Shown here piece after piece: positions 31,848-44,831 of a stretch of DNA of 64,000 nt. This DNA is from Dillenia suffruticosa (lineage: Eukaryota > Streptophyta > Magnoliopsida > Dilleniales > Dilleniaceae): the NCBI GenBank assembly GCA_033439265.1, contig JAVTVX010000024.1, forward strand, positions 19,204,501-19,268,500, read 5' to 3'. A model generated the notes under the pieces. It saw only the letters and a program-made list of their open reading frames with translations, did not search any database and had not been told where the DNA came from. Position numbers and translations under genes: made by a program. Positions within the stretch are counted from its first letter, which is position 1. Each line of letters starts with the position of its first letter.

Positions 31848-34800
31848 GAATTGTAGTTATGATCACATGAATGTTGACAATATTGAGCCACTGAATTCGG
31901 ATGCGGTATTGTTTTATAAGTTGTTAAAAAATGTTCGAGAACCATTATAAAATGGTTGCAAAATATAAACAATATTGTCAACTGTATCACAATTGTTAAA
32001 TTGCAAGTTAGAATTCAACATGAGTGAGGCATATTACGATCGCATTAATGGAATAACACAAACTACGTTATCTGAATATTCAAGTTGATGAGCAATTTTC
32101 ACAGAACAAAGAAATTGTTGAAAAAACTTGGATTTTGGTATGAAATGATTGATATTTGTAAAAATTATTGTATGTTATATTATTAAAAAAATCGAGATAA
32201 GACCAAGTGTGTGATATGTGATCATTCTCGATATAAAATCATAAATGTAGATAGTAGAAAACGAAAGAAAATACCAAATAAAGTGTTACAATACTTGCCT
32301 GTAATACCAATTATTCAAAGGCTTTACATGTCAAGAGTTATATCAGAGGACATGACATGGCATGCTAGAAATCAATGTAATGATGATAAAGTTGTTGCAC
32401 ACCCGGCTCATAGTAAAGCGTGGGAGCATTTTGATTGCACTCATCCATCTTTCGCCTCTGAATCTCAAAATGTGCGTTTAAGCTTATATACAGATGGATT
32501 TAACCCTTTTGATCAATCAATCATTCCTTACTCTTGTTGATTAGTATTTATCACTGTGTATAATTTGCCTCCTTCTATATGTATGAAGTAACCTTCATTT
32601 TTCTGAGTCTAATTAGCCTTGATCCAAAAAGTCTGAATAACCATATTGATGTCTTTTTGAGACCATTGATTAAAGATTTGAAAATGTTATCGACTAAAGA
32701 TGTTAACACTCATAATATTTCAAGAAAACAAAACTTTCAAATGGGCAGCATTTCTATGAACAATAAGTGACTTTTCTACTTATGCGATATTGTCTGGATG
32801 GAGCACTCATTGAAAGTTAGCCCGCCCTTATTGCATAGAGCACACGAAATCTTTTGGTTTTGCTAATGGTTGAAAGACTTCATTTTTTTATTGTTATCGT
32901 TAATTTCTTCCTATTGATCATCTATATCGGAAGCAAACGGATAAATTTTGGAAGGGAAAAGTTGAAATTGATGAGATTCCTCCTCGACTATCTGGCGAAA
33001 AGATATTTTTATCAAGTATCTTGTTCTCTTGATATTATTTTTGGTATAAAATGCGATAAATAGACTATTCAAGGATTTAAGGTTGAATACAACTGGATGA
33101 AAAAATATATATTTAGGAGTTGTTTTATTGAAAAACACTTCTTATTCGCCATAACTTGGATATAATACATATTGAGAAAAATGTGTTTGATAATATTTTT
33201 AACATTGTTATGGATGTTAAAGGAAAAACCAAGGATAGAGTTATGGCGAGACTCAAGTTAAAGCTGTATTACAAATGCTCTGAATTAGAATTGAAAGAAA
33301 TGAATGGGTAGACTTGGAAGCCAAAAGATTCATACATATTAAATAAAGATAAAATATTATATGTATATCATTGGGTGAAAATTTTGAAATTTCGTGATGG
33401 ATATGCTTCAAACTTGGCTCGGTGTATGAGATTGGAGGAATGCAAATTTTATGAGAAAGAATCATAACTGTTATATCTTTATACAGAAATTGATCCCTAT
33501 TGCCTTTCTGACCTTGTACATAACGCTATTTGAGATGATTTAATAGAACTCAGTAATTTCTTTAGATACTTATGTGTGACTAAGTTGCGTATTAAGCATA
33601 TGGAGTTATTGGAGAGAAATATAGTTAAGACGCTATATAAACTTGAGAAAATCTTCCCTCCATCATTCTCTGATACTGTGGAGCATTTGCCTATTCACTT
33701 AGTTTATGAAGCTAAGGAAGGAGAACCATTCAATATAGATGGATATACCCATTTGAGAGGTAATGTCTAAAACTTCTATTCAATTGACATTATATATTCA
33801 TTTTATAATTATAGTGAATTAATTTTTAAGTGTATATTTCAGTTAAAGAAGAAAGTGCAAAATCAAGCATTGAGCTCAATGAATTTATAGAGTAAATATC
33901 TTGATAACCGTTTACTTTTTACATTGATGGGATTGAAAAGTTAATGACGTGTTATATCCTTGTTTTAAGTAAGATATTTGATGATATTGTTAGACAACAA
34001 AATTCAAACTTTACAGATAAGCAACTAGAGAAAAGACGTAAACAAGAATTTGAAAGTTGGTTGAGACAATTTGTAAGTAAAGCATTCTCTTTAAAAGTAT
34101 TGACTAATTTCAAAGTATATGTATATCATTATTTTATCTAATTATGTTATATTTCTTTCTTTTATTAATAGGTAACAGATGAGAGTAATTTTGTAAGTAA
34201 AAAAATAAAGGATATAGCACAAGGGTCATCACGTTCAGTGAAATGTTATAAGGGATATTTTGTTAACGGTTTTAAGTTTCACACACATAATTATGGAAAT
34301 GATAAATCAAAACATGAATAGCGGTGTATGTGTAAAAGAGAGTTGTTATAATGATTTTGAACGTGATTTTTATAGCATGTTGATATCATAGAATTGGAGT
34401 ACTTTGGAGTTGGTAACATGTTGGTGTTATTTAAGTACATTTGGTATGATACTGAAAAAGGTGTCCGGGTACACACTCGTCACGGTTTTGTTGAAATTAA
34501 TCATAAATTAAGAGTGCATTCTAATGAGTCCTTTATATTGACAATACAAGCACAAGAAGTTAACTACACATCATACCCTTCTAAGAAGAGAAAGAGAAGT
34601 GATTGGTGGGTTGTATGTAAAACTAAGACTTGAGGGTCTGTTAATGATGGTGTTACGCTTCTGATTGTAACTGAAAGCTTTTATAAAAAAAATATATCAT
34701 CAATTCCTATAGTTGCTAACCGTACAACTAAACTTGATGATTCTAGAATTCTAATTGTTGGTGATATGAAAGAGGTAAATCCAAGTGAAGTATCACAAGA

Positions 34801-34970
34801 AGAAGACAATCATTTTGATTTGTCAATTGATGTTAAAGAAGAAGAAGAGTCACGCCCTGACCCTCGAGTCGAGCATGCAACAACCTCCATATTATCTCAG
34901 CATACAGACAGAATCTCTACATATATTAGGATAACGCAAGACATTCTACATGTTCAAACTTGTTTTTGAA
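31848..34970 (+). pseudogene. CACTA transposase (TNP2) remains, main part, copy A
   Basis: Continues the ORF cut at 24165. In order and in broken frames: YDHMNVDNIEPLNSDAVLFY; RINGITQTTLSEYSS-like; VICDHSRYK; VLQYLPVIPIIQRLYMSRVI and HPAHSKAWEHFDCTHPSFAS followed by VRLSLYTDGFNPFDQS (about 32211-32540), the TNP2 core; KQNFQMGSISMN; a His-Asn-Leu-Asp region near 33150; KIFPPSFSDTVEHLPIHLVY (33640-33710), as in DUF4218; and EYFGVGNMLVLFKYIWYDTE with TSYPSKKRKRSDWWVVCKTK (34394-34633), as in DUF4216. At least six stops or frameshifts make it dead. Some gaps may be old introns (for example about 33770-33840). Confidence 0.8.
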
Positions 34971-35740
34971 ATTATTTAAGATCATACAAATGACCAACAC
35001 GGTCCATCCAATCTCAATAGCATGCAAGAGGCCAACCCGGCCATTTCAATTCCAATACATGTTTTAAACTAATACAGTCAACAATTAATTTTCAAAAATA
35101 TTTTTAAAATTCACAATAAAAGTACAAATATCCCACATAAACAAAAAATAAGTTCGCAAAAGTTAATTTAACATCATTTACAAGATTCCAAATGGTTTAA
35201 GAGTGGATTCTATCAATATTTTCCCACAAAGAAAAAAAAAGAAAATAAAGCAAATATCAATGAAGTCCAAACCAAATAAAAGTATAAAATTCTCCTTCCA
35301 TGGATTTACTACATTAATCCCAAAAATAGAATCTACACCACAATACCTATCAAAGATCAACAAAAACACTTCTCTAATCGTTCCAGATGAAATCTCTTAT
35401 CTAAATTTTCTCTGAAAAATATGAAAGAGGGGAGTGAATACTATAAATACTCAGTGAGTAAAGCGCAATTACATAATTATGCAATGAGCTAGGGGTATGG
35501 GGAAGTCAAAAACACGAAAGAGGGGAGTGAATACTATAAATACTCAGTGAGTAGAGTGCAATGACATAATTATGCAATGAGCTAGGGGTGAGTATGGGGA
35601 AGTCAAAAACACATATGTCATAAACAAATTGATTGGGGATTTGTTATCGAGGGGTGAGTGTGGGGAAGTCAAAAACACATGTTATCGAGGGTTTAACTTT
35701 TCTCGATTTTGAAATCAAATTATTCCATTCCAAAGAGAGA
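34971..35740 (-). repeat. Older LTR-like fragment next to the gypsy element, copy A
   Basis: On the minus strand, ACTCACTGAGTATTTATAG followed by TATTCACTCCCCTCTTTC matches a motif seen in the young element's LTR (12405-12455). Copy A has this segment twice in tandem (35423-35515 and 35516-35612); copy B has it once (from 51424). Neither LTR end can be fixed. Confidence 0.4.
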
Positions 35741-38700
35741 TGTGACAACCCGCTATCTAGGCATCGCATCCCCTAGCAAAAGGAGATAAACATACAAATG
35801 TGGAAGTAATCAACCCAATTAAAATGCGACGTCTGGACTCGCAACAGTTGCACTCCCTCCGTGTGTGATAACATGGAAGGAGATTTATATTAAAAGAAAA
35901 TAAATCGTTTGTTCTTTCCAAAAAAAATAACGGCAAAACCTCCCCGATTTAATGACTATTTAGCCACCTGGGGTTAATATAAAACCTTATAAAATATTCA
36001 ATTCACTTGAAATATCAAACAAGCGGCATTAATGGCTCTACCAGCCATCCAATAATACACTACAGAATATAATCTCAATATAAACCAAAACTATACATAT
36101 AAGGTTCTCCTTGGCCTCTAACTATTCATTTACATATAAAAAGTACTCATACAAAGTCAAAAGAAATACAAAAGCAATATAAATTAGTATTACAAATAGA
36201 CCGGAAAAGAGTAGAGAATGAAATCCCTTGGCTCAAAGCCCTCTACCCTGCGGTTCTCTCTCGTCTCCCTGATTACCTGAAAACAAGGATATCGGGATCA
36301 GCATAACCTGAGCAAGTACACGGAGAACCAATGGCAAGCAAGTCAAGCAAACAGGCACAAGAATATTATCATCACCATATTAAAATCGGAATCATAATAC
36401 GGTATTCCAAGGATGAACATTAACTCAAAAGAATAATCTTAATTACCACATTTAAAACTATTATACTTTTTCCATCTTCATTGTTCCAATTTAATTTGAC
36501 ATTTAAATAAAGGAATGGAGTGTCGAACTAAGCTAGTATATGAGGGTCTGAAGATTAAGTAAAAAATTTGGTATTTCTAAATAAAATCTAGCTCTTTTTT
36601 AAGTTAGACACCTCAAACACTTCACCTATTTCTAATTCTATCCTCGTAATGAGAAGAGATACATCTATAGTTCTTCAACCTTCGCCCGTAGGTTTCGTAA
36701 AGCTTTCGTAACTCCATATATCAACTATACTCCATAAACTTCACCCGCAAGCTTCGCAAAGCTTTCAGAGTGACTAACGTATTATCACTTTCTCTTCATA
36801 TTATTTTGTCTTGACATGATTAATGACCACAAAAAAAGCCCAATTCATCACAAAAATCACATAGAATTCATAACTGGATTTAATACCAATTATACAAGGA
36901 AAGCTATATCAAACAATGTTAAACTCAAAATTCACAATGTAATTTGCACAGTTATAAAAAAATAACATAACTTCTTCTGCACAAATCGGATTGGAGTTAT
37001 TCCAGTGGCCATTCAAAGATAAGAGGTAGAACTACAATTGTTATGTTCGGAGCTTAGCCTAATTCAGTCTAGAAGATAACTCAAAATTGATACAAAATTC
37101 AACACAGAAACAGACAGAAACATCCGTAGGAAACGTGGCAATTTTGAAAATTCACCATAACTTCATTCCTCAATGAAACTCTTCAAATTTTATATCATTT
37201 TAAAGCTATGGAAGCTAGTTTAGGAAGAAAAAAACCCTACTCAATTTACAGTTGTGTAGAAAAAAATATTGAATAAACAATAGGCTATGGTCACGCTGTG
37301 AATAGAACAGTTTTTCTACAGAGATCGTGTTATTTCAAAAATTCACCAAAAATCCATTTCTCCACAAAACTCTTTGAATTCTAAGTCATTTTAAAGGTAT
37401 GGGAGTCTGGTGTTACCAAGAGAAAATCATACTCAATTTGGAGTTGTACAGAAAAAGATATTGAATAAATAATAGGACATGATCAGACTTTCCAACTTAC
37501 AAAATATCTAGGGTTTCCTTCAAGGACTGGATTTTGTTTTCCCTAATTCATTTTCTCCAATTTCCAACAACATAATTACATCAAAAATATATTCTATAGT
37601 ATTATTAGGCATCAATTTAACAAATACATACAAGACACTTGTCTCAAACTTGTAATTCCTTCTTGAGTTTTCCTTTCTTCTCTCTCCAAACTTTCCTTGG
37701 ATTTCTAGCTTATTCTCTAGGGGTTCTACACTTGTTTTCACTTCCCAAAGGCTAGAGTTAATATATATATGGATAGAGGTGTGTTATTTCAAGTTTAAAT
37801 GGCTGTTTTAATAGAGTTTAGGGTATGTTTTTGGAGAAAGAAGATGGAGGCCGAAAATGAACCTTGAAGAGGAAGTTTGTTATGTTTAAAGCTCTTTTTC
37901 CATACTTATCTCTCTACCAAAGTGAAATGTAGGTCCAAGTATGGTGAGTTGTCAAAAATAAGGGTGCCTTGTGTTAAGTAATGAAATGCCATGGTGTCCC
38001 CAAATTATTTTGGTTTTATTTTTTTTATTTTCTTTTTCTTTTTCTTTTCTTTTTGTGGGTCCCACACCAAACTTTAATTCGATTCTCTTGTATTATTATT
38101 TCGATCATTTTTATTCATCACTATGTTGCACAATCTATGTAATACCAACACCTCGGTGTACTCACTATTGTACTCATCTTTATTTTATATATGTTATTAC
38201 TCATATTTCTATGTAGAAAATCCACTAAGAAATTTTTCCGCTAAAACCACTATCGAAAAAATTTCGGCCCAATCACGAAAAATTCAAAAATTTTCAAAAT
38301 GACCACCGATTGTCCAATAATAATGAGGATGACTCTAAAGTGTATAGGAATTTCAAATTTGGGTAGATTTTATTTCGTAAAGTTAAATTATAAATTTTTT
38401 GAAAAATCACCGTTAAAACCCAAGCCGACTCGAATATGTCTTGGAAAGACTAAACAACCACGTTTTGATACGGGATAAATTAAATTATGTCTAATATGAG
38501 ATTTTAGGTCTAACTTGAAATTATAAAAATTGTCGGGGTCAAAATGTAAATTTCATAAGTCAAGAAACTTATTTGATCTTAACAAGAATTAGAAGTATTT
38601 TGGCAAATGTTTCTTTCTCCAAAAACCGTAAACAACAAGAGAGAAAAGAGAGTTGTTGGGTGAAGTGGCAGAGAGAGAGAGAAGAAAATTTTGGGGTTTT

Positions 38701-39581
38701 TGAGAAATTAATCCAAGGATGGAGATTAATTTGGAGTTAGATGAAATAAATTTGAGCCCTTGGATTGAGTTGGTGGAAGACATCCAATTAATAAAGACTA
38801 TTCATTGAGTAAAAGTATGGACTTCCTTGAAAACAAACCAATGGTGAGGATTGACTTGGAATTGGATCAAAATTTTGTGAATCTTTGAATCTTGGTGGTT
38901 GGGAGACATGCAATTAATGAAAGAGTTGAGTGTAGTGTGACAAAAAGTGTGTTTGTTGTGTAAAAAAAAAGGGAAAAATGTGATCGGTTCTTATGGGAAG
39001 AGAGAGAACATTAGTTTGTGGCCAAATAATCCTAAAACTTAGAATGGATCTCGAAAAGGTTGGATGACTATGATTAAATAGAGCAAAAATCTAAATAAAC
39101 TAAAACTCTTAGCTTTCCTTCTTCTTCCAAACACTTCAAACGTCCAAGCAAGAGGAAGCAAGAGAGACTCTTTATTTTCTCTCAATGGGTGTAAGCTTCA
39201 AGGTAGGGAGATCCAATTTTTTTTCTACAACACCACCCCAATTTTTTTACATAAATCAATTTCTCACAAACTCAACTACAACATATCCAAAAATTGGAGT
39301 AAAAGGAGGAGTTTTGCAAGGTGAAGAACAAGAGGGAACCGTGAGCTACATCCTTGAAGAAAGGTTTGATTTCTTTAAACATTCTTTGTAATTTTTGTAT
39401 AGATTCATCACACTTAAACCCTAACACAATATATCAAAATTTGAAGTCAAAAGGAGGTATCTAATCTAGTGAACTTAGGATGGCCAAGAGTTAGGAACAA
39501 GAAGGAAAGAATGATCTTGTGAAGAGAGATCTCGGTTAGACTTGAAACATCCAATTTTGAGGTAAAAAAAAAAAATCTACA
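35741..39581 (-). repeat. LTR-like block of the minus-strand Ty3/gypsy element, copy A
   Basis: The plus strand begins TGTGACAACCCGC, so the minus strand would end GCGGGTTGTCACA, a typical Ty3/gypsy LTR end. About 500 bases inside (36230-36320), the minus strand has ACTTGCTCAGGTTATGCTG then GATATCCTTGTTTTCAGG, the same kind of motif at the same place as in the young element's LTR. The other border (near TCTACA, 39576-39581) is uncertain because pol is cut short just beyond it. Frames within it (37520-37741, 37971-38216, 38589-38783, 39185-39391) are small and conserved only because the whole block was duplicated. Confidence 0.5.
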
Positions 39582-39998
39582 TTTGCTGAAAATTTAAGAA
39601 CCTTGTATGAATGTGTTTAGGGAGAAAACTTTCCCTTTGATTGGAAAGACTTTTAGAAAAACTTTATCCCCTACCTCAAATTCCAAACCTCTGTGTCTCT
39701 GATCTGCATAACTCTTCTTGGGAGATTGAGCTATTCTAAGGTTTTTTCAAATAACTCGGACTTTCTCCGTGGTTTCTTGTAGATAAGTAGGCCATGTTTC
39801 GAACTGAAGTAATTGTTTCTCTTCTACTTCATCCCAATAAAGAGGAGTCCTACATTTCCTCTCATATAATGTTTCAAACGGTATCATACCAATACTCAAG
39901 TAATAACTGCTGTTATAAGTAAAATCTACTAGCAGTAAATGTTTAGCTCAACTACCACGGAATTCTAAAATACAAGCTCTCAACATATTCTCTAGAGT

Positions 39999-40720
39999 CT
40001 ATATAGTTCTCTCTGATTGACCATCTATTTGAGAATGATATACCGTGAAGAAATTAAGTTTAGTTCCCAACTTGGATTGAAAGGTCTGCCAAAATCGAGA
40101 AACAAATCTTTGATCTCTATCGAAAACAATTGATACCGGTATGTCATGCAACCTCATGATTTCGTCAATGTACAGTTTAGCTAACTTCTTCATAGAATGA
40201 GTTACTACAACAGATAGAAAGTGAGCTGATTTGATGAGCTGATCCACTATCACTCATATAGCATCAAGTCCTCTCAAAGTTTTAGGCAATACTGTGACAA
40301 AATCTATGGTGATATGCCCCCATTTCCACTCAGGAATAGAGAGTGGTTCAAGTAGTCCACCAAACCTCTGGTGTTCAGCCTTTATTTATTGATATGTCAA
40401 GTATCTACGAACAAACTCCGTAGTATCTCTCTTCATACTAGGCCACCAAAAGGATTCACGTAAATCCCTGTACATCTTGGTGGATCCAGGATGAACGAAA
40501 AAGGCTGAGTTATATGCTTCCTACAAAATCAATCTTTGGAATCCCTGAGCTTCTAGAACTACTAACTTGTTCCGAAATTTGACTGTTTCATTTGAAATAT
40601 TGAATTCAGGCTTCCCCCCTTTAAGAATGTCTTCCCTGAGCTTAACTGTTGCTTCATCAATTTGCTGAGCCACCCTAATGCTATCAGATAAATCTGGTCG
40701 GACCATAAACCGAGCCAAAA
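39999..40720 (-). pseudogene. Integrase remains, copy A
   Basis: From high to low coordinates: a linker before the zinc-binding domain (DSIRVAQQIDEATVKLREDI, 40521-40718), a broken zinc-binding region, then the core (39999-40253). The core shows IVDQLIKSAHF with the first catalytic Asp, IVFDRDQRFVSRFWQT with the second, and YHSQIDGQSERTI leading into the third, an Glu. The core has at least two stops on either side (TAG after AI at about 40258 and one after RTI). Confidence 0.75.
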
Positions 40721-41080
40721 GAGACCCCTGACTAGTTACCTCAGCCTCAATCTTTAACTGTTCAAACTCAGCTATTATCTGATATTCTCTTACTCGTAGA
40801 GCTGCTACTAGAATAGTAGATTTATGACTGAGAGCATCTGCTACAATATTTGCTTTATTGGGTTAATACTGAATAGTAACATCATAATCCTTTAATAATT
40901 CGAGTCATCTGCGTTGTCTTAGATTCAACCCTTCTGGGTAAATAAGTATTTGAGACTCTGATAATTGGTAAATATCTCGCAATGTTCACCGTAGAGGTAA
41001 TGTCTCCAAATTTTCAAAGCAAACACAATGGCTGCAAGCTCCAGATCATGGGTGGGATAATTCGTTTCATGAGGTTTCAA

Positions 41081-41290
41081 CTATCTAGAAGTATAGGCTA
41101 TCACATTCCGTCCCTGTATTAGTACATAACCCAAACCGATCCTAGATACATCACTAAAAATCACATATTCCTGTCCACTAATCGGTAATATTAGTACTGG
41201 AGCCGATACAAGCTTATCTTTTAGAGTCTGAAAACTGATCTCATATCGTTCATCCCACCTGAAAGGTACATTCTTACGAGTCAATCTCAT
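41081..41290 (-). pseudogene. RNase H remains, copy A
   Basis: [19 protein letters not shown], then [20 protein letters not shown] and [18 protein letters not shown]. This is the RT-RNase H connection of Ty3/gypsy, with the FSD(V/A)S motif. It ends at a stop where copy B still reads Gln. It continues in another frame to about 40900 ([18 protein letters not shown]). Confidence 0.75.
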
Positions 41291-41572
41291 AACGAGTCAA
41301 TCTCATAAGTGAAGTAGCGACCGAAGAAAAATCCTTTACAAATTTATGGTAATGACCTGCCAAAGCCAAAAAACTATGAAGCTCCGTAACTGTAGTAGGT
41401 GGGGACCAATTAACAATAGTTTCAATCTTTTTCAGGTCTACAGAAAGTCCTCTACCAGAGAAATATGACTCAAGAAAGTTATTTCACTAAACCAGAATTC
41501 ATATTTACTTAGTTTGGCATACAGTTTCTCGGTCCTCAAAGTTTATAAAGCTATGTAGAGATGTTGTTCATG

Positions 41573-42121
41573 CTAAGCCCTATTCTTAGAATACACTAGA
41601 ATATCATCAATAAACACCACAATAAAATCATGCAGATAGAGTCTGAAAATACGGTTCATCAAATCTATAAAAACTATTGGAGTATTGGTTAGCCCAAATG
41701 GCATAACCAAAAACTCATAGTGACCATATCGAATACGGAAAGCCGTCTTTGGTATATGTTCCTCTCTGACCCTAATCTGATGATATCCAGATTTAAGATC
41801 CAGTTTAGAGAAAATTGTAGCATGTCTCAACTAATCAAACATATCATCAATTTTTGGCAAGGGGTATTTATTCTTAATAGTCACTTGATTCAATTTATGG
41901 TAATCAATACATAACCTCAAGGAACCATCTTTCTTCTTTACAAATAAAACTGGTGCGCTCCAGGGGGAAACACTTAGACGAACAAATCCCTTGTCTACTA
42001 TTTTTTGCAACTGAGTTTTCAACTCCAACTCAGCTGGTGCCATTCGATATGGAGCCATAGAAATAGGAATAGTATCTAGCACCACATCAATAGGGAATTT
42101 TATCTCTTTAACTGGTAGCAA
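41573..42121 (-). pseudogene. Reverse transcriptase remains, copy A
   Basis: The N-terminal half (41831-42121) contains [40 protein letters not shown] and [13 protein letters not shown]. Then a stop replaces the Gln of DQLRHA. The second half (41573-41830) contains [34 protein letters not shown] and the catalytic [10 protein letters not shown] (YVDD box). The stop is shared with copy B and therefore predates the duplication. Confidence 0.85.
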
Positions 42122-42529
42122 TCAGGGCAAATCATATGGAAACACATCTGGAAAATCTCAAACCGCTGGTATGTCAACCAATTGTGTTTGCTCTTTCTTG
42201 TCTTCAATGACATAAGTTAAATACTCTTGACAACCATTGGATAACATTTTAATCACTTTGATGAAAGACACAGCTAGAGCTCTGATAAATCTATTACCAA
42301 TAAAGAAAATCTATGGTTGTCTTGGTGGTGAAAAGCAAATAATTTTCCAATGACAATCAACAAGTGCATAATTAGTTCACAACCAATCCATACCCAAAAT
42401 TACATCCAAATCTAACAACTCTAATAGTAATAAATCAATACTAAAATCATACCCCTGGAAGCTCACAATACAATCCCTATAAATCTCAGTAATAAGAACC
42501 TCATTTTCTAGAGGGGTAGCAACCCACAA

Positions 42530-42733
42530 TCATTGCTTTAGAGATTCAGATTCACGAGGCAAGTGCATAATCAATGCAAATGAAATAAATGAATGCATGG
42601 CACCCGGATCAATCAAAACACGAACATCACAAAAAAATAATTTTATTCTACCTGTAATCACATCAGGTAAAGCACGAGCCTCCTGAGCAGTGACTGCGTA
42701 AACTCTAACCTGACCTCTTGGGCCTGGTGGCAT
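42530..42733 (-). pseudogene. Gag-end and protease remains, copy A
   Basis: Gag tail (PPGPRGQVRVYAVTAQEAR), then the retropepsin start VRVLIDPGAMHSFISFAL. The active site usually reads D-S-G-A-T-H; copy A has D-P-G-A-M-H, while copy B keeps D-S-G-A-T-H. Confidence 0.8.
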
Positions 42734-42895
42734 ACCCTGAGGTCGTCTCTGCTGTGGTTACAGTGGTAAAGCTGGTCTAGGTTATCCCGGCCTCAATGGA
42801 ATTTGAGGGGCTGCTGCATGTTGAGCTGATAGAGGTCTAGGTGGTTGAACATGCTGTAAAGGAGTAGGTTTTGACTGCCTGAGCCTAAGAGGACA

Positions 42896-43107
42896 ACGAG
42901 AAGATGGGCACATAAGTGCTTTGGTTGTGGGATGTTCTGTCACAGAAGGAAATCGAGGAAAAGAAAGTATCTATGGTCCTCTGAATGCTCGGGACAAGGA
43001 GATAGAGCGGTTGAAGGTTAAGCGGGACATGGCGTTTCAACAATGTGAGGCTATCTGTAAGAGGTGTCAAGAGTTGGAAGCGGAGGCAAGGGAACATGAG
43101 ATATGGC
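42896..43107 (+). pseudogene. Coiled-coil ORF fragment joined to transposon block, copy A
   Basis: Repeats bases 28-230 of the window (AAGATGGGCACATAAGTGCTTTGG onward, coding RDKEIERLKVKRDMAFQQCE). It keeps a longer single frame than the copy at position 1. It breaks at GAGATATGGCTT and is followed at once by the block GAGCTAAACGGTATC known from 3287. Confidence 0.6.
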
Positions 43108-43612
43108 TTTGAGCTAAACGGTATCTATCGAGGTAGCGGTGCATCCTTCCATCATGGTTGCGGCTTTGGATGTGGTTCTAGGACCTGCAAAAGATCGTCG
43201 GAAGGTATTCCGACAGATTAGATTCCGACAACCAAGTTCTGTATGCTTTTGAAGTGTTAAAACTTTAATTACGGCGAGAGATTCCAAAATATTTAAAATA
43301 CTATTATTCGGAGAGGTCTAAATCGCAAAAGATTTTTTTCCTTATCAGTAGTAGTCAAAGGTTTCCTTTTCTATTACAGGAGGTCAATTCCATGCTTTAA
43401 GGGAAGATGTATATTGTCCCTAGCCGAGTAGGGTCGTGGGGTACTGAGCAGATTTGAGAGCCGATTAGATAGTTATCGAGAAGGAGCAGGTCATTGTATA
43501 CTAAGAGAATGGTCCGTGCTTACCCGTTTGGGGAATAAATCCCATATTGATGGCACACTTCTAGTTGCGTTGTGTTCAATGGGCCATGAATTCGAAAGGC
43601 TCTAAGTCCCGC
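43108..43612. repeat. Copy of the 3285-3792 block at the end of duplication A
   Basis: From GAGCTAAACGGTATCTATCG to GGCTCTAAGTCCCGC. It is followed directly by the start of duplication B, so this is the A/B junction. Confidence 0.75.
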
Positions 43613-43789
43613 AAGATTTGCGATCTCATCGCTATTGCAGTCGACCCAAGAAGATGTTTTCCTTCTTTTGAATCTCTAGATGTTACTCTCCGCTTGTCAT
43701 TTGCCCCAATATCAACTCCTAGACCAAGCCCTTGATTTGAGTGATTTACGAGCTAATCATGCCCACTATGATTTGACCAAAGAGAACTT

Positions 43790-44450
43790 CATTCGGTTCA
43801 TGAACACTTGCACCTACCTCCTGGAGTAGATCCACTTGCATTTATCTATTACCCTTCAGGTATATAGATCACAATATGCTAAATCCTTCTTGTTGTGGAT
43901 AGAAGCTTCATCAGAAGAATTACAATGAATGAAATATGGGATTTCTTTGTCCAATCTCCAATCTAAAGCTTTATTTTGCCCTTTTTGGGACTAAATGTTG
44001 CGCAAAGTTTTCCCCTCCCTGTCTACTATGTTGCTCTTCTATACGGGTACAATGTATAACTTTTTTTAATTAATAAATAACTTCTAAAAATGAAATTATA
44101 TAAATATTTTTTTAATTTAATAGAAAGCTTGTAGATTTAGAATTATATGCAGAAATATGCTTATAATAGTAATGAATGTTGATAATGGTAACGAATGTTT
44201 TTAGAAATAAATTTTAGTGGTGCTAGCAAGGGAAATCTAAGCCAGCAGGGTGTTGTGTGGCCTCATTGAGGACAACAATGGCCATGGTTCTAAGAAAAAT
44301 ATGGAGTGCTATACCTCTTTTGCCGTTAAGGGATGGTCATGGGATTCAACAAATAATGGGAGGATGGAAATGGATTCGGGTTCATTTGCTTTCACATGGA
44401 ATATTAGGAATGGGTGCTAATAGAGTGGCGGATTATCTCTACTTTTAACA
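43790..44450 (+). pseudogene. Coding-like fragments of unknown gene(s), copy B
   Basis: Nearly identical to 21440-22110, with the same unidentified stretches (MNTCTYLLE near 43800 and GHGSKKNMECYT near 44270) and the same stops. Confidence 0.3.
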
Positions 44451-44831
44451 AGAATTAGAAACAATTCGAATTTTGATGGGCTTTAATCTAAGTAGAGTTT
44501 GCAAATTCATAGTCTGACTATCTTTTTTATTATTATTAATTTTTATTTTTTTTAATCTTTGAGGTTGTTTTGCCCCTGATGTGTAGTATTTTCATTTTGT
44601 TTTTTTTTGGTTTTGTACTTCTATTGTCTCACAAAAGTACCCACCTGTTATTTTTCTCTTATTCTGCAAGATTGAGCCTTTTTTTTATGTTTATTCATTT
44701 ATTTATTTTTATTCTGCTAGTGAAGTGAATTTTTCATATGAGAGTTACCAGAGATCTGTTCTATGATTAAATTTATGGAGGATTCTTGAAAGAGAGGTTT
44801 CAGAGGATGTGGATTTGAGGTGATAATTTAT

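Larger units (their letters stand above)
39600..42895 (-). mobile_element. Ty3/gypsy gag-end and pol remains (chromovirus-like), copy A
   Basis: On the minus strand this reads in the order Gag end, protease, RT, RNase H, zinc-binding and core integrase, i.e. the Ty3/gypsy order. It is cut at both ends. At 42895 the sequence switches to the coiled-coil fragment; at about 39640 the integrase C-terminus (GDKVFLKVFPIKG) breaks off. The Gag end (VRVYAVTAQEARALPDVITG) resembles the end of the intact Gag at 13341-14783, so the two are probably related families. Many stops; not functional. Confidence 0.8.
21264..43612. repeat. Large tandem segmental duplication, copy A (22.3 kb)
   Basis: Collinear with copy B (43613-59541). 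Copy A starts at about ATTTGCGATCTCATCGC and ends at GGCTCTAAGTCCCGC, where copy B begins at once. The length difference (about 6.4 kb) is explained by the internal part plus one LTR of the element at 24171-31847, of which copy B keeps only one LTR. Identity to B is about 99.7% from 21264 to about 23590, then drops to roughly 95-97%. Confidence 0.88.

Noticed and set aside
35741..39581. Host genes from small ORFs conserved between the 35-39 kb and 51-55 kb blocks
   Set aside because: Conservation follows from the large duplication. The frames are short, low in complexity and differ by frameshifting indels between copies.
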